Shown: positions 10,078 through 19,451, counted from the stretch's first letter. The stretch: 64,000 nucleotides of DNA from Thalassospira sp. HJ (GCF_000948415.1 NZ_JYII01000006.1:62001-126000); one strand, 5' to 3'. The notes: generated by a model not told the origin, from the sequence alone. Translations and numbers: made by a program.

Positions 10078-11795
10078 GCCCCTGCTCCGCTTGCGGCCGG
10101 GCGCCCGGCATCCTTGGCCGCATCCGTGGTTTTGTTCGTGCGACGCAGAACCGGCACCAGATGCTTGTCGATCAGGCGGTATTGCTTGTTCGCCATCGCA
10201 ATCAGCGACGGGCGATGCGACACCATCACCAGCGTGCAGTGCTTTTTAAGCTCCACCATCAGGCTGGTCATGATGTTGTCGCCCGCGATATCAAGCGAGC
10301 TGTTGGCTTCGTCAAACAGGACAATGCGCGGGTAATCAATCAGGGCACGCGCCACCGCAATGCGCTGCTTTACCCCGCGTGGCAGGGTTTCGGACGCCTG
10401 CCCGCCGACTTCGGTGTCATAGCCTTCGGGCATGCGCATGACGATGTCATCAAGGCCCAAACGCCGGGCGATTTCGATCACACGCTCGACGCCGATTTCC
10501 TTGCGGAAACCGGTGATGTTTTCAAGGATCGTGCCTTTGAACATCACGCCATGCTGGGGCAGATAGGCGATCTGACGGCGGGTGGATTCGGCGGTGTAAT
10601 CAGCCGGGTCCTTGCCATCAAGCAGCACTTCGCCGCGATCCGGGCGCAAGGCCCCCATCAGCAACCACAGAAGCGTTGTCTTGCCGGTACCATTATCGCC
10701 GGTAATCGCGATGGAATCACCCGGTTCGACCAACAGATCAAGGTTCTCGAAGATCTTTTTGCCATCGGCATGCGAGAAGGCGACATTGCGCAACTCGATC
10801 TTGCCATCAAGCAACGGCATATCGGCCGAGCCCAAGGCATCTTCTTCTTCGATTTCAAACAGTTCATTGACCCGCTGTCGGGCAACGCGAATGTTCTGGA
10901 ACTGCGTCCACAAGGTCATCGCGCGCTGAAGCGGCTGGATCGAACGCCCCGACAGCATCGTACACGCGGCAAGTCCACCAACGGTCAGCTGCCCATTGAT
11001 CACAAGCACACTACCGACGGCCGCTACCAGCACCATGGTCAGCATCGAAAAGGTCGCGCTGGCATTGACCGCGGCATGGGCCGAACGGGCCGCGCGAAGG
11101 TCATCGCCGGCACATTGGGATTGCAGCTGATCATGGCGACGGATCATCAGGTTTTCCATCGCCATCGATTTGATGGTGTGAATGCCCGTCAGGGTTTCAA
11201 TGATGAAATTATAGCGCCGTTCATCGGATTGGCTGCGGTCATCAAGGGCTGCGCGCAAATCGCGCCCCAGAAACATCGCGGTCAGGAAAAACACCAGAAG
11301 AATGCCAAGCGGCACGAACACCAGATGCCCGCCAATCACCGCGATCAAGGCCAGGAACAAAACAATGAACGGCAAATCAACAACCGCGCCGATCGCCTGC
11401 CCGGAATAGAAATCTCGCAGCATGTTAAGACTGTTAAGCCGTTGCAGGTGCAGGCCCGGTGCGGTCTTGCCATAGTCGGTCAGACTTGCCGACAGCAAAT
11501 GCCCAACCGCCTGCTGAGAGCTGTAATGTTCGAACTTCGCCGCCGAAAGCGAGGAGATATAAGCACGCCCCAGACGCAGGATCGCCTCAAGCACAAGCGC
11601 GCCCAGAACCCCGAAAATCAGAAGGGTCAGCGTCGGGATGGAGCTGTGCGGCAGGACACGGTCATAGACCTGCAAAAGCGTAATCGGCAAGGCAAGGGTC
11701 AGCAGGTTGATCACCAAAGCCGTGATCAACAGCGCAAACCGCCCTGTACGCAGGTGCGACAATGTACCGATATTCAATCGAGACCGACGTCTCAT
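10074..11795 (-). CDS. Type I secretion ABC exporter, second subunit
   Basis: 573-residue exporter with a transmembrane domain (about 15-300) fused to an ATPase domain; no C39-like N-terminus. Walker A is GDNGTGKTT (about residue 362), Walker B IVLFDEANSSLD (about 503), H-loop MVSHRPS. The signature is degenerate (TLPRGVKQR in place of LSGGQxQR) and the usual DEPTxxLD is DEANSSLD. The C-terminus is Ala/Gly-rich. ATG at 11795 follows GGGAGC. First gene of the four-gene type I secretion operon, overlapping the next by four bases. Heterodimer formation with its neighbour is inferred from the coupling and from the two non-canonical signatures. Confidence 0.92.
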   Translation of the reverse strand: MRRRSRLNIGTLSHLRTGRFALLITALVINLLTLALPITLLQVYDRVLPHSSIPTLTLLIFGVLGALVLEAILRLGRAYISSLSAAKFEHYSSQQAVGHLLSASLTDYGKTAPGLHLQRLNSLNMLRDFYSGQAIGAVVDLPFIVLFLALIAVIGGHLVFVPLGILLVFFLTAMFLGRDLRAALDDRSQSDERRYNFIIETLTGIHTIKSMAMENLMIRRHDQLQSQCAGDDLRAARSAHAAVNASATFSMLTMVLVAAVGSVLVINGQLTVGGLAACTMLSGRSIQPLQRAMTLWTQFQNIRVARQRVNELFEIEEEDALGSADMPLLDGKIELRNVAFSHADGKKIFENLDLLVEPGDSIAITGDNGTGKTTLLWLLMGALRPDRGEVLLDGKDPADYTAESTRRQIAYLPQHGVMFKGTILENITGFRKEIGVERVIEIARRLGLDDIVMRMPEGYDTEVGGQASETLPRGVKQRIAVARALIDYPRIVLFDEANSSLDIAGDNIMTSLMVELKKHCTLVMVSHRPSLIAMANKQYRLIDKHLVPVLRRTNKTTDAAKDAGRPAASGAGA

Positions 11796-11995
11796 CAGGC
11801 TGGCGAGCTCCCGAACCTCACAAAATCCACCACCCCAAAGTGGAGGGCATATACAATGAGATAGGATACATACCGGATCGCCCCATCCAAAGCAAGAAGA
11901 TCGTGGCGAAAATACAACCTGATGTGAACCATCTTACCCCCGCCTCGGCGGGTCTGGATCAGTTACGGTATAAAGATTATCTATACCAGCGCATA

Positions 11996-12409
11996 TTATG
12001 CATTGCTGTCTTCGCCGCGCAACCGGTCGAGCGCACGACGTTCGGCCTTTGTTGGCCGCCCGGCACCTGCTTCGCGTTCACCAACCGGTGCGGTGCGAAT
12101 ATCGGATGCGACATCCTTTTTCGGAACTCTCGGCGGGGAATGGTCAACATAAAGCGTCTGTGCCTCGGGCGCTGGACCGCGACGTTCGCCAAGGGCGACG
12201 ACCTCGACCACGCGCAAATGCGGCCCCTGAAAGAATTGCAGGCGATCACCGGCAACCACTGTAACACTGGCCTTTGATACCGATTGACCGTTCAGGACAA
12301 TATGGCCGGACTGGCATGCCTTGCTGGCAAGCGATCTGGTTTTGTAGAACCGCGCATGCCACAGCCATTTATCAATCCGAAGCTTCTCTGCCTGTTCCGT
12401 CACGATCAC
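11996..12409 (-). CDS. S4-domain RNA-binding protein, Hsp15-like
   Basis: 137 residues with an S4 RNA-binding domain at the N-terminus: LRIDKWLWHARFYKTRSLA, then GHIVLNGQSVSKAS and a VVAGDRLQF strand. The C-terminal half is basic and disordered (RPTKAERRALDRL). Hsp15-type proteins bind 50S subunits carrying stalled nascent chains; the close homology of the S4 part supports that family, not the exact role. Start is GTG at 12409 with AGGAA just upstream; GTG at 12403 is an alternative. A TATAAT on the minus strand (12433-12438) lies just upstream. It follows the helicase gene on the same strand, a pairing common in alphaproteobacteria, but a hairpin terminator lies between them. Confidence 0.88.
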   Translation of the reverse strand: MIVTEQAEKLRIDKWLWHARFYKTRSLASKACQSGHIVLNGQSVSKASVTVVAGDRLQFFQGPHLRVVEVVALGERRGPAPEAQTLYVDHSPPRVPKKDVASDIRTAPVGEREAGAGRPTKAERRALDRLRGEDSNA

Positions 12410-12451
12410 CGAATTCCTGCAAACAACACGATATTATACACTTGGAAAGCA

Positions 12452-12479
12452 GAACGGCGACCCGCAAGGGTCGCCGTTC
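12452..12479 (-). terminator. Terminator hairpin after the helicase gene
   Basis: Perfect 12-bp stem GAACGGCGACCC / GGGTCGCCGTTC with a four-base loop, 21 bases past the helicase stop. The downstream tract on the minus strand is TGCTTTCC, only partly T-rich. Confidence 0.75.
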
Positions 12480-12500
12480 AATGCATAAAGTCCGATACGA

Positions 12501-15410
12501 TCAGCCCTTGGCTTCAAGCATTTCCTTGAGCTTGGCAAACGGCGAATCTTCGTTGATCTGGTTGGCTTTTTCCGGTGCCTGATTGCGACCACCGCGCGGC
12601 TTGCCACCACGGCCACCTTTGCCGCCCTGGTTCGGACGATTGCCACCCTTGCCTTTCGGGCCGCCTTTGCCACGTGCTTCCTGGCGCGGGCCACCACGTT
12701 GACCACGGTTCTGACCGCCACCGCGTTTGCGACGATCGACACGGACGAAGTATTTGACTTCGACCAGTTCGTCACCATCGGCATCGGTTTCAACCGCCGG
12801 GGCTTCAGCAGCTGTTTCTTCGGTCGAGGCCGCAGATGCTTCAGCAGCGGCTTCAGCCGGTTCTGCCTTTGCTTCCGCTGGTACAGGTTCCTCCGCCGGG
12901 GCGTCTGCCTTGGCTTCGGTTGCTGCGGCTTCAGAACCTTCTGCCTTGTCGGCCTCAGGCTTGGCTGCCTTGGCAGCTTCCTCGGCCTTTTTCTCGGCTT
13001 CCTTGGCATCAAGTTCGGATTTCTTGACCTTGGTTACCTCGGCGCGCCAGCCAAGGGCGGTGAACACGCCTTCGGCCTGCTCGACCGTGCAGCCCAGAAG
13101 TGACAGCAGATCAGGATCAGGACGTACCTTGCCATCGTTTTCACGCGCCTTCTGACGCAGAAGAGCGGCAAAGCGCTCCAACATATCCACACGTGCGGCA
13201 AGCGGGCCTACCGGCATGTAACCGGCCGCAAGGTAGAAGCCCTTGGAATTCGCACGGTCGTTCGGGACCGAGGTCCGGCCTGCCGGTGGCAATTCCGGAA
13301 GCGCATCGAGTTCGCGTGCAACGGCCCAAAGAATGCCGCGCAGCTCAACCGGATCGGGTTTGAGCGCATCAAGCACATGGACGGTTTCAACACCAAGACG
13401 CACGCCAAGTTTGGCAAGTGCCTTACGGTCTTCGTCAGACAGGTCCTTGACCAGGCTTTCGAGTTCCGAACGCGGCACACAGCCCAGACCTTCGTTCAGT
13501 TGGAACAGAAGACCGCGAATCGGTCCGGACAGCTGACAATCACGCAGGCGGGTCAGCATCTTCAGACGCGTTTCGATATGGGCATTGATGAAATTCTGCA
13601 GGCGGGTACGCACCCGTTCACGGGTCGGACCGTCAAAGAACTCGCTATCGATGACCTGAACTTCAGGCGACAGCACCGTGTCACCTTTTTTCAGCACACC
13701 AACCTGTGCGCCGTTCCACAGCACATCGAGTTGTCCGTTAACTGCGAACTTGTCGTCTTCGTCAGTTTCAAGTTGTTTGACACGTTGGGCAATTTCGCCG
13801 GTCAACGCGCGACGTGCGGCACTGGCGATTGCCTTGCCTTCAAAAGCAGCATCGGTTTCATCAGCAATGAAACGGAATCCGTCAAGACGGCCGACAAATT
13901 CACCTTCGACCTGTACTTCACCATTCGCAGTGATGGTAGACATGAGTTCAGACTTGTCCTTGAGACTTTTCAATAAAACCGAGGTTCGTCTGTCAACGAA
14001 CCTTTGGGTCAGGCGTTCATGTAGCACATCTGAGAGCTTGTCCTCAATGGCCCGCGTGCGTTCCTGCCAATGATTGGCATCTTCGAGCCAGTGATGCTTG
14101 TGCGACACATATGTCCAGACGCGAATACCTGCCAAACGTGATGACAACTGATCAATATCACCATCATAACGATCCAGACGCAAGATTTGTTCGCCCAGCC
14201 AATCGATGGGCAGTTTGCTTCCGGGTTTCGCAAGATAGCGATAGATAGATGTTAGCAGCCTCGGATGGGCATCGGTATGGATATTTCGGAAGTCGGGAAT
14301 CTGGCAGACTTCCCACAATAACTGTACCCGATCGGGTGCGGTTGCGATGCGTGCGACATCCTCGTTGCGCGCCAGATGATCGAGCATGATCTCGTCCACC
14401 GGCTCGCGCGCCAGAATAAGGGTCGGATCGTCTGATCGCCGACGCAGCGATTTCTGCAGCGCGTCCACCGTTCGGAAATCAAGCCGTGCATTACGCCAGA
14501 AAACCTTGGCAAGCGGTTCGAACTCGTGTTCTTCGATCTGTTCGATAATGTCGGGATCGATCCCCGAAAGGTTCCCCGTCACCCCAAACGTGCCATCATT
14601 CATGTGACGACCGGCACGACCGGCAATCTGTGCAGTTTCAGCCGCGGTCAGGCCGCGATTGAACTTGCCATCGAACTTGGTCATCGCCGCAAAGGCAACG
14701 TGGTTGAGATCAAGGTTCAAGCCCATGCCGATCGCATCGGTCGCGATCAGATGTTCGACCTCGCCATTCTGGAACATCTCGACCTGGGCATTTCGCGTAC
14801 GCGGGCTTAGCGCGCCAAGCACCACAGCCGCCCCGCCCTTCTGGCGTCGAACCAGTTCGGCAACGGCATAGACTTCCTGGGCGGAAAACGTCACCACGGC
14901 CGACTGGGCTGGCAGACGCTGGATTTTCTTGGCCCCGTTGTAAGTCAGAGTCGAAAAACGCTCCCGGCGGTCAAATTCGACATTATCCACCAGCTTGCGG
15001 ATCACCGGACGGATGGTTTCAGCTCCCATGAACATGGTTTCATGGCGCCCGCGCGCATGCAAAAGCCGGTCGGTAAAGACATGGCCGCGTTCCGGATCGG
15101 CACACATCTGGATTTCATCAATCGCCAGAAAATCGACCTGCTTGGCGACCGGCATTGCCTCGACCGTGCACAGGAAATAGCGGGCTGTTTTGGGAAGGAT
15201 GCGTTCTTCGCCGGTGATCAATGCCACCGCGCCCTTGCCGACCTTGGCGACCGCGCGATCATAGTTTTCACGTGCAAGAAGCCTGAGCGGGAACCCGATC
15301 ATCCCGGTCGTATGTGCCAACATCCGTTCCATAGCGAGATGGGTCTTGCCGGTGTTGGTCGGCCCCAATATGGCAAGGATACGAGGACCGGTTCGGGTTG
15401 AAATCTGCAT
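12501..15410 (-). CDS. SUV3-like DExH RNA helicase with long disordered tail
   Basis: Superfamily 2 helicase of 969 residues. Walker A GPTNTGKT lies near the N-terminus, then DEIQM (motif II), TFSAQEVYAV, and the C-terminal helicase motifs IATDAIGMGLNLD and QIAGRAGRH, which match the mitochondrial SUV3/degradosome family. After the SUV3 C-terminal region (to about 790) comes an Ala/Glu-rich low-complexity stretch (about 800-890) and a Gly/Arg/Lys-rich tail (about 890-950), a likely RNA-binding extension. ATG at 15410 is chosen over the in-frame TTG at 15413 because GGAAAAG lies upstream. Role in RNA turnover is inferred from the family. Confidence 0.92.
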   Translation of the reverse strand: MQISTRTGPRILAILGPTNTGKTHLAMERMLAHTTGMIGFPLRLLARENYDRAVAKVGKGAVALITGEERILPKTARYFLCTVEAMPVAKQVDFLAIDEIQMCADPERGHVFTDRLLHARGRHETMFMGAETIRPVIRKLVDNVEFDRRERFSTLTYNGAKKIQRLPAQSAVVTFSAQEVYAVAELVRRQKGGAAVVLGALSPRTRNAQVEMFQNGEVEHLIATDAIGMGLNLDLNHVAFAAMTKFDGKFNRGLTAAETAQIAGRAGRHMNDGTFGVTGNLSGIDPDIIEQIEEHEFEPLAKVFWRNARLDFRTVDALQKSLRRRSDDPTLILAREPVDEIMLDHLARNEDVARIATAPDRVQLLWEVCQIPDFRNIHTDAHPRLLTSIYRYLAKPGSKLPIDWLGEQILRLDRYDGDIDQLSSRLAGIRVWTYVSHKHHWLEDANHWQERTRAIEDKLSDVLHERLTQRFVDRRTSVLLKSLKDKSELMSTITANGEVQVEGEFVGRLDGFRFIADETDAAFEGKAIASAARRALTGEIAQRVKQLETDEDDKFAVNGQLDVLWNGAQVGVLKKGDTVLSPEVQVIDSEFFDGPTRERVRTRLQNFINAHIETRLKMLTRLRDCQLSGPIRGLLFQLNEGLGCVPRSELESLVKDLSDEDRKALAKLGVRLGVETVHVLDALKPDPVELRGILWAVARELDALPELPPAGRTSVPNDRANSKGFYLAAGYMPVGPLAARVDMLERFAALLRQKARENDGKVRPDPDLLSLLGCTVEQAEGVFTALGWRAEVTKVKKSELDAKEAEKKAEEAAKAAKPEADKAEGSEAAATEAKADAPAEEPVPAEAKAEPAEAAAEASAASTEETAAEAPAVETDADGDELVEVKYFVRVDRRKRGGGQNRGQRGGPRQEARGKGGPKGKGGNRPNQGGKGGRGGKPRGGRNQAPEKANQINEDSPFAKLKEMLEAKG

Positions 15411-15568
15411 CAAACTTTTCCAATCGACAGCCCAATGATCCGGGCCATCGCAATCATTGGGCCTTTCAACACGCGATCCGGCGCGATGTCAAGCTTTCTA
15501 CCCACGATCTAAGGCCCCACTCAAAGCGGTTCAAAACCTAAAGATCACCGGGCCCCGCGCAAAGCTGC

Positions 15569-16030
15569 CTATTCATCTTCGAGTTCGAGCAATCTGGCCC
15601 CGGGGCCATCGCCGCCAAGTGCGTCATTCGGGTTATAAAGCGGGCAGGCCGAAATCGACAAACAGCCGCACCCGATGCATTGCCCCAACTGGTCACGCAA
15701 ACGGGTCAATTGGTCGATCCGTTCGTTCAGGTCATCGCGCCATTGCGATGACAGATGCTCCCAATCCTTGACGGTTGGTACGGTGTTGCGCGGCAACTTA
15801 TCCAACGCCGCCCCGATTTCCGAAAGCGGGATACCGGTTTTCTGCGCGACCTTGATGATCGCGAGCTTGCGCAACACACCACGATGGAAACGGCGTTGGT
15901 TGCCATCCGTTCGGATGGAACTGATCAGGCCCTTGCGCTCATAAAAATGCACGGCCGAAACCGCAATCCCGCATCTTTTCGCGACTTCACCAACGCTCAG
16001 ATAACGCTGTAGCGCCCCTTTTTCCGCCAT
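15569..16030 (-). CDS. soxR: SoxR-like redox-sensing MerR-family regulator
   Basis: 153-residue transcription factor. The winged helix starts [24 protein letters not shown], the MerR signature; a coiled-coil dimerisation helix follows; the C-terminus holds [12 protein letters not shown], the four-cysteine cluster that binds [2Fe-2S] in SoxR. ATG at 16030 has GGGAGAGGGAAA upstream. It is divergent from a flavin reductase gene, and a SoxR-box-like palindrome sits in the shared promoter region. SoxR responds to redox-cycling compounds in studied bacteria. Confidence 0.93.
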   Translation of the reverse strand: MAEKGALQRYLSVGEVAKRCGIAVSAVHFYERKGLISSIRTDGNQRRFHRGVLRKLAIIKVAQKTGIPLSEIGAALDKLPRNTVPTVKDWEHLSSQWRDDLNERIDQLTRLRDQLGQCIGCGCLSISACPLYNPNDALGGDGPGARLLELEDE

Positions 16031-16075
16031 TTTCCCTCTCCCGGCACGGCATATCAGAAAGTTTCGTTTTCACGG

Positions 16076-16106
16076 TTGACCTTAACCTTTGTTGAGGTTC
16101 TAGAAC
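16076..16106 (+). promoter_or_regulatory. Candidate SoxR-controlled promoter and operator
   Basis: TTGACC (16076-16081) and TAGAAC (16101-16106) are separated by exactly 19 bases, the over-long spacer typical of MerR-family promoters. The spacer region carries the near-palindrome CCTTAAC-CTTT-GTTGAGG (16080-16097; arms match at six of seven positions), resembling the SoxR box CCTCAAGttaaCTTGAGG. It faces the flavin reductase gene. Confidence 0.7.
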
Positions 16107-16143
16107 AAGAACCATTGAAAAGAAAACAATAGGAGTGAGCGTT

Positions 16144-16734
16144 GTGAAAGAGACATACAATGTCGCCGTCATCCTTGGCAGCGCCCGCGAAGGGCGCTTC
16201 GGCGAAACAGTGGCCAATTGGGCGGTTGAAACGCTGCGATCTGATCAGGAGCTTTCCGTTGATCTGATCGATCCGGCGAAACTTGATCTGCCATCCCGCC
16301 ATGTCGGGGCCGAACACCCCGGTGTTGCAGAACTTCAAACGGCACTGGCAGAGGCCGATGCCTTTGTCGTCGTCACCCCGGAATACAACCACAGCTTCAC
16401 GGGCGAGCTAAAGCTGCTGATTGATGCCGCCAAACCGCAATGGAAGCGCAAACCGCTTGCCTTTGTGTCCTATGGCGGGATGTCGGGTGGCCTGCGTGCG
16501 GTCGAGCAGCTGCGGCTTGTCTTTGCCGAACTGCATGTTGTCACCATGCGCGACGTCATCAGCTTTGCCCACGCCCATGACAAGTTCGATGAAACGGGCC
16601 GGCCCAAGGATCTTGAAGGCACCAATGCCGCCCTGCATCACATGATGACGGATCTGAAATGGTGGGCCGGTGCCCTTCGTGAAGCCCGCTATCCGCATGC
16701 CAAGCTTCAATTGCTTGAAGCCATCGCGTCCTGA
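16144..16734 (+). CDS. NADPH-dependent FMN reductase family protein
   Basis: 196-residue flavodoxin-fold oxidoreductase. AVILGSAREGRFGETVANW is the flavin phosphate-binding loop, TPEYNHSFTGELKLLID the family signature, and SYGGMSGGLRAVEQLR the isoalloxazine-side loop. Such enzymes reduce FMN or quinones with NAD(P)H. GTG at 16144 is chosen because AGGAG (16131-16135) is eight bases before it; an upstream in-frame GTG at 16135 overlaps that ribosome site. Divergent from soxR and behind a SoxR-type promoter, so probably induced by redox-cycling stress. Confidence 0.9.
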   Translation: MKETYNVAVILGSAREGRFGETVANWAVETLRSDQELSVDLIDPAKLDLPSRHVGAEHPGVAELQTALAEADAFVVVTPEYNHSFTGELKLLIDAAKPQWKRKPLAFVSYGGMSGGLRAVEQLRLVFAELHVVTMRDVISFAHAHDKFDETGRPKDLEGTNAALHHMMTDLKWWAGALREARYPHAKLQLLEAIAS

Positions 16735-16863
16735 ACCGCGTCCTGACCGGCGTCACACCCGTCGGCCTTGCATCAGCCTGTCGCTGTTTGAACAGCCCCC
16801 CCACCCCTGACAGGGACGGGCTGATGCACCACTCTTTGCTCCCCGATTAAGGGCCATTAACGC

Positions 16864-16895
16864 AAAACGGGGTGACCAGATGGTCACCCCGTTTT
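16864..16895. terminator. Bidirectional terminator between reductase and hpf
   Basis: Perfect 14-bp stem AAAACGGGGTGACC / GGTCACCCCGTTTT with an AGAT loop, T-rich on both sides. It lies between two convergent genes and can serve both. Confidence 0.85.
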
Positions 16896-16921
16896 CTTTG
16901 TCTTTCAGACGTTCTGAAACC

Positions 16922-17248
16922 TTAGTGGTTTCGCATCTTGTCTGCATATTCCTTGAGCTGCCGACGTGCGGCCTGGAAACTGTTTTTCAGCGCGATATAG
17001 ACGTCTTCATGGGCATGATCGGCGCTATCGCGTTTCACCATGATTTCCTTGCCCGGTACATTGATGCCGAAATGCACGGCAAAGCGGTTTCCATGCGCAT
17101 GAGAAGATTGTGGGCGCTCCACCACGACATGACAACTGGTCATGCGGTCGAAGGTTTCTTCCAGTTTTTGCACCTTGAAACGGATGCGCTCATCCAGCGC
17201 ATCAGACTGATCAACATCACGGTAGGTGATTTGAACGGGAACCTTCAT
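16922..17248 (-). CDS. hpf: Ribosome hibernation / HPF-RaiA family protein
   Basis: 108-residue short-form ribosome-associated protein. MKVPVQITYRDVDQSDALDERIR starts the beta-alpha-beta-beta-beta-alpha fold, HFGINVPGKEIMVKRD is the third strand region, and the basic second helix is KNSFQAARRQLKEYAD. HPF/RaiA proteins bind 30S subunits and silence or dimerise ribosomes in stationary phase. ATG at 17248 has GGAGG twelve bases upstream. The long C-terminal dimerisation domain of long HPF is missing, so this is the short type. It ends at a terminator shared with the convergent reductase. Confidence 0.88.
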   Translation of the reverse strand: MKVPVQITYRDVDQSDALDERIRFKVQKLEETFDRMTSCHVVVERPQSSHAHGNRFAVHFGINVPGKEIMVKRDSADHAHEDVYIALKNSFQAARRQLKEYADKMRNH

Positions 17249-17551
17249 GGTACGGCCTCCTGTTTAAAGCCTTGGACGCAAGACAGGGCATTGCACCCTG
17301 CCGATTAACCCGGCCTGTTTTTTAACGGCTCGGGGACTTTCAGGAACGCTTCCAAAATTCTGTCTGCGCCCCTGTAATAAAACCGTCTTTCTTTATACTT
17401 AGGATACAAGACTTGCGCTGCAAGATGCGTTGACGCATATCAAGCTCGGTTTAGTTTAAGGACGTAAACTTTAACCCGTTGAGGAGTCAGTTCTTCTGCC
17501 AATATCGGAGGAGACTGACAGACGCTTGAAACAAAGGAGAAAAAAGAGGTC
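17249..17551 (+). other. Intergenic region upstream of htpG
   Basis: No coding signal on either strand. On the plus strand CTTG (17412-17415), 18 bases, then CGCATAT (17434-17440) is a weak heat-shock sigma-32-type match, and an imperfect inverted repeat AGTTTA-aggacg-TAAACT lies at 17453-17470. The gap also holds the hpf promoter region on the other strand. Confidence 0.4.
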
Positions 17552-19426
17552 ATGACGGAAGAAAAAATGCGGTTCGAGGCCGAGGTTAGCCGACTGCTCG
17601 ATATCGTTGTCCATTCACTTTATTCCAACAAGGACATCTTCCTGCGCGAGCTGATCTCGAACGCTTCGGATGCGTGCGACAAGCTGCGCTATGAAGCGAT
17701 TGCCAAACCGGATTTGCTCGCTGGTGATGCCGACTTCAAGGTGCGCCTTCTGACAGATGATGTCCGCAATGTTCTGACGATTGCCGATAACGGGATCGGG
17801 ATGAACAAGGAAGATCTGGTCGATAACCTGGGCACCATCGCCAATTCCGGCACCGCCAAGTTCCTGGATGCCGTTTCCAAATCCGACAATGCCAAGGATG
17901 TCGATCTGATCGGCCAGTTCGGTGTCGGCTTCTATTCCGCCTTCATGGTTGCCAACAAGGTCGAAGTCGTCAGCCGCAAGGCGGGTGAGGACCAAGCATG
18001 GAAATGGTCATCTGACGGCAAGGGCGAATACACCATCTCCGAGGCCGAGATGGAAGGTCGCGGTACGCAGATCACCCTGCACCTGACCGACGACAACAAG
18101 GAATTCACAGACGAGCATCGTCTGCGTCATATCGTCAAAACCTATTCCGACCATATTGGTATTCCGGTGGTCCTGATGAAGGGGGATGGTGATGAAACGC
18201 TGAACGAGGCATCCGCACTTTGGACCCGCCCGAAAAGCGAAATCACCGACGAACAGTACAAGGAATTCTACAAGCACACCTCGCACGCATTTGATGATCC
18301 GTGGAAGACCATCCACTATCAGGCAGAAGGCGCGATTGAATATACCGGCCTTCTGTATCTGCCGACCATGCGCCCGTTCGATCTCTATGATCCGCAGCGC
18401 AAAGGCCATCTGAAGCTTTATGTCCGCAAGGTCTTCATCACCGAAGGCGCTGATGAGCTTCTGCCGCCGTGGCTGCGTTTTGTTTCCGGTGTGGTCGATA
18501 GTCAGGACCTGCCGCTGAACGTCTCGCGCGAAATGCTTCAGGACCATCCGTTGCTGACCAAGATCAAGAACGGTCTGACCAAAAAGGTCCTGTCCGAACT
18601 TGAAACCGCAGCCAAGAAAGATGCTGAGGGTTACGAAACCTTCTGGGAAAACTTCGGCTCGGTCGTCAAGGAAGGTCTGTATGAAGACCAGACCAACCGT
18701 GATCGGATCCTGAAACTTGCGCGGTTCCGCTCGACCCATGGCGATGGCTGGACGACCCTTGCCGACTATGTCGAACGCATGAAGGACGGCCAGAAGGCGA
18801 TCTATTACATCAGCGGCGAGGATATTGACGCCCTTAAACGCAGCCCACAGCTTGAAGGCTTTGCCGCCAAGGGGATCGAGGTTCTGCTTCTGACCGATCC
18901 GGTGGATGAATTCTGGATGCCGTCGGTTGGCCAGTTTGAAGAAAAAGACTTCAAATCGGTCACCCGTGGCGGTGCGGACCTCAATGACATCAAGTCTGAC
19001 GACAAGGAAGCCGACAAGGACGACAAAAAGGATGACGCCGCAAGCGATGCATCTGCCCTGATTGCCGCAATCAAACTGGCCCTTGGCAATGGTGTAAAAG
19101 ACGTTCGGGAGTCAGATCGCCTGACCAGTTCGGCCTGCTGTCTGATTGCCGATGAAATGGGCATGGATCTGCGTATGGAACGCCTGATGAAACAGCACAA
19201 CCGTGTTGATGAAATCAGCCCGCGCATCCTTGAAATCAATCCGAAGCACAGCCTGATCAAAAAGCTGTCTGACATTGCCACCAAGGATGCCAAGGCACCG
19301 ATCCTGAATGACGCAGCCCTGTTGCTACTTGATCAGGCCCGCATTCTCGAAGGTGAAGCCTTGCCCGATCCGGTCAGCTTTGCCCGTCGCCTTGATCTGG
19401 TGATGGAAAAGGGTCTGGGTGCATAA
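17552..19426 (+). CDS. htpG: Chaperone protein HtpG (Hsp90)
   Basis: 624-residue ATP-dependent chaperone of normal bacterial length. The N-terminal ATPase domain shows FLRELISNASDACDKLRY, IADNGIGMNKEDL and GQFGVGFYSAFMVA; the middle domain carries VSREMLQDHPLL; the C-terminal dimerisation domain shows SACCLIADEMGMDLRMERL. A short Asp/Lys-rich linker (about residues 487-505) precedes the C-terminal domain. GGAG lies upstream of ATG at 17552 and a strong terminator follows the stop. Monocistronic. Confidence 0.98.
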   Translation: MTEEKMRFEAEVSRLLDIVVHSLYSNKDIFLRELISNASDACDKLRYEAIAKPDLLAGDADFKVRLLTDDVRNVLTIADNGIGMNKEDLVDNLGTIANSGTAKFLDAVSKSDNAKDVDLIGQFGVGFYSAFMVANKVEVVSRKAGEDQAWKWSSDGKGEYTISEAEMEGRGTQITLHLTDDNKEFTDEHRLRHIVKTYSDHIGIPVVLMKGDGDETLNEASALWTRPKSEITDEQYKEFYKHTSHAFDDPWKTIHYQAEGAIEYTGLLYLPTMRPFDLYDPQRKGHLKLYVRKVFITEGADELLPPWLRFVSGVVDSQDLPLNVSREMLQDHPLLTKIKNGLTKKVLSELETAAKKDAEGYETFWENFGSVVKEGLYEDQTNRDRILKLARFRSTHGDGWTTLADYVERMKDGQKAIYYISGEDIDALKRSPQLEGFAAKGIEVLLLTDPVDEFWMPSVGQFEEKDFKSVTRGGADLNDIKSDDKEADKDDKKDDAASDASALIAAIKLALGNGVKDVRESDRLTSSACCLIADEMGMDLRMERLMKQHNRVDEISPRILEINPKHSLIKKLSDIATKDAKAPILNDAALLLLDQARILEGEALPDPVSFARRLDLVMEKGLGA

Positions 19427-19451
19427 TCACCCCAAAAGATCCGATCTTTGC

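Noticed and set aside
10161-11864. 567-codon plus-strand frame over the exporter ATPase
   Set aside because: Antisense shadow of a clear ABC ATPase gene.
11939-11952. CCCGCC/GGCGGG hairpin after the S4 gene as a terminator
   Set aside because: Loop of only two bases and no T-run on either strand.
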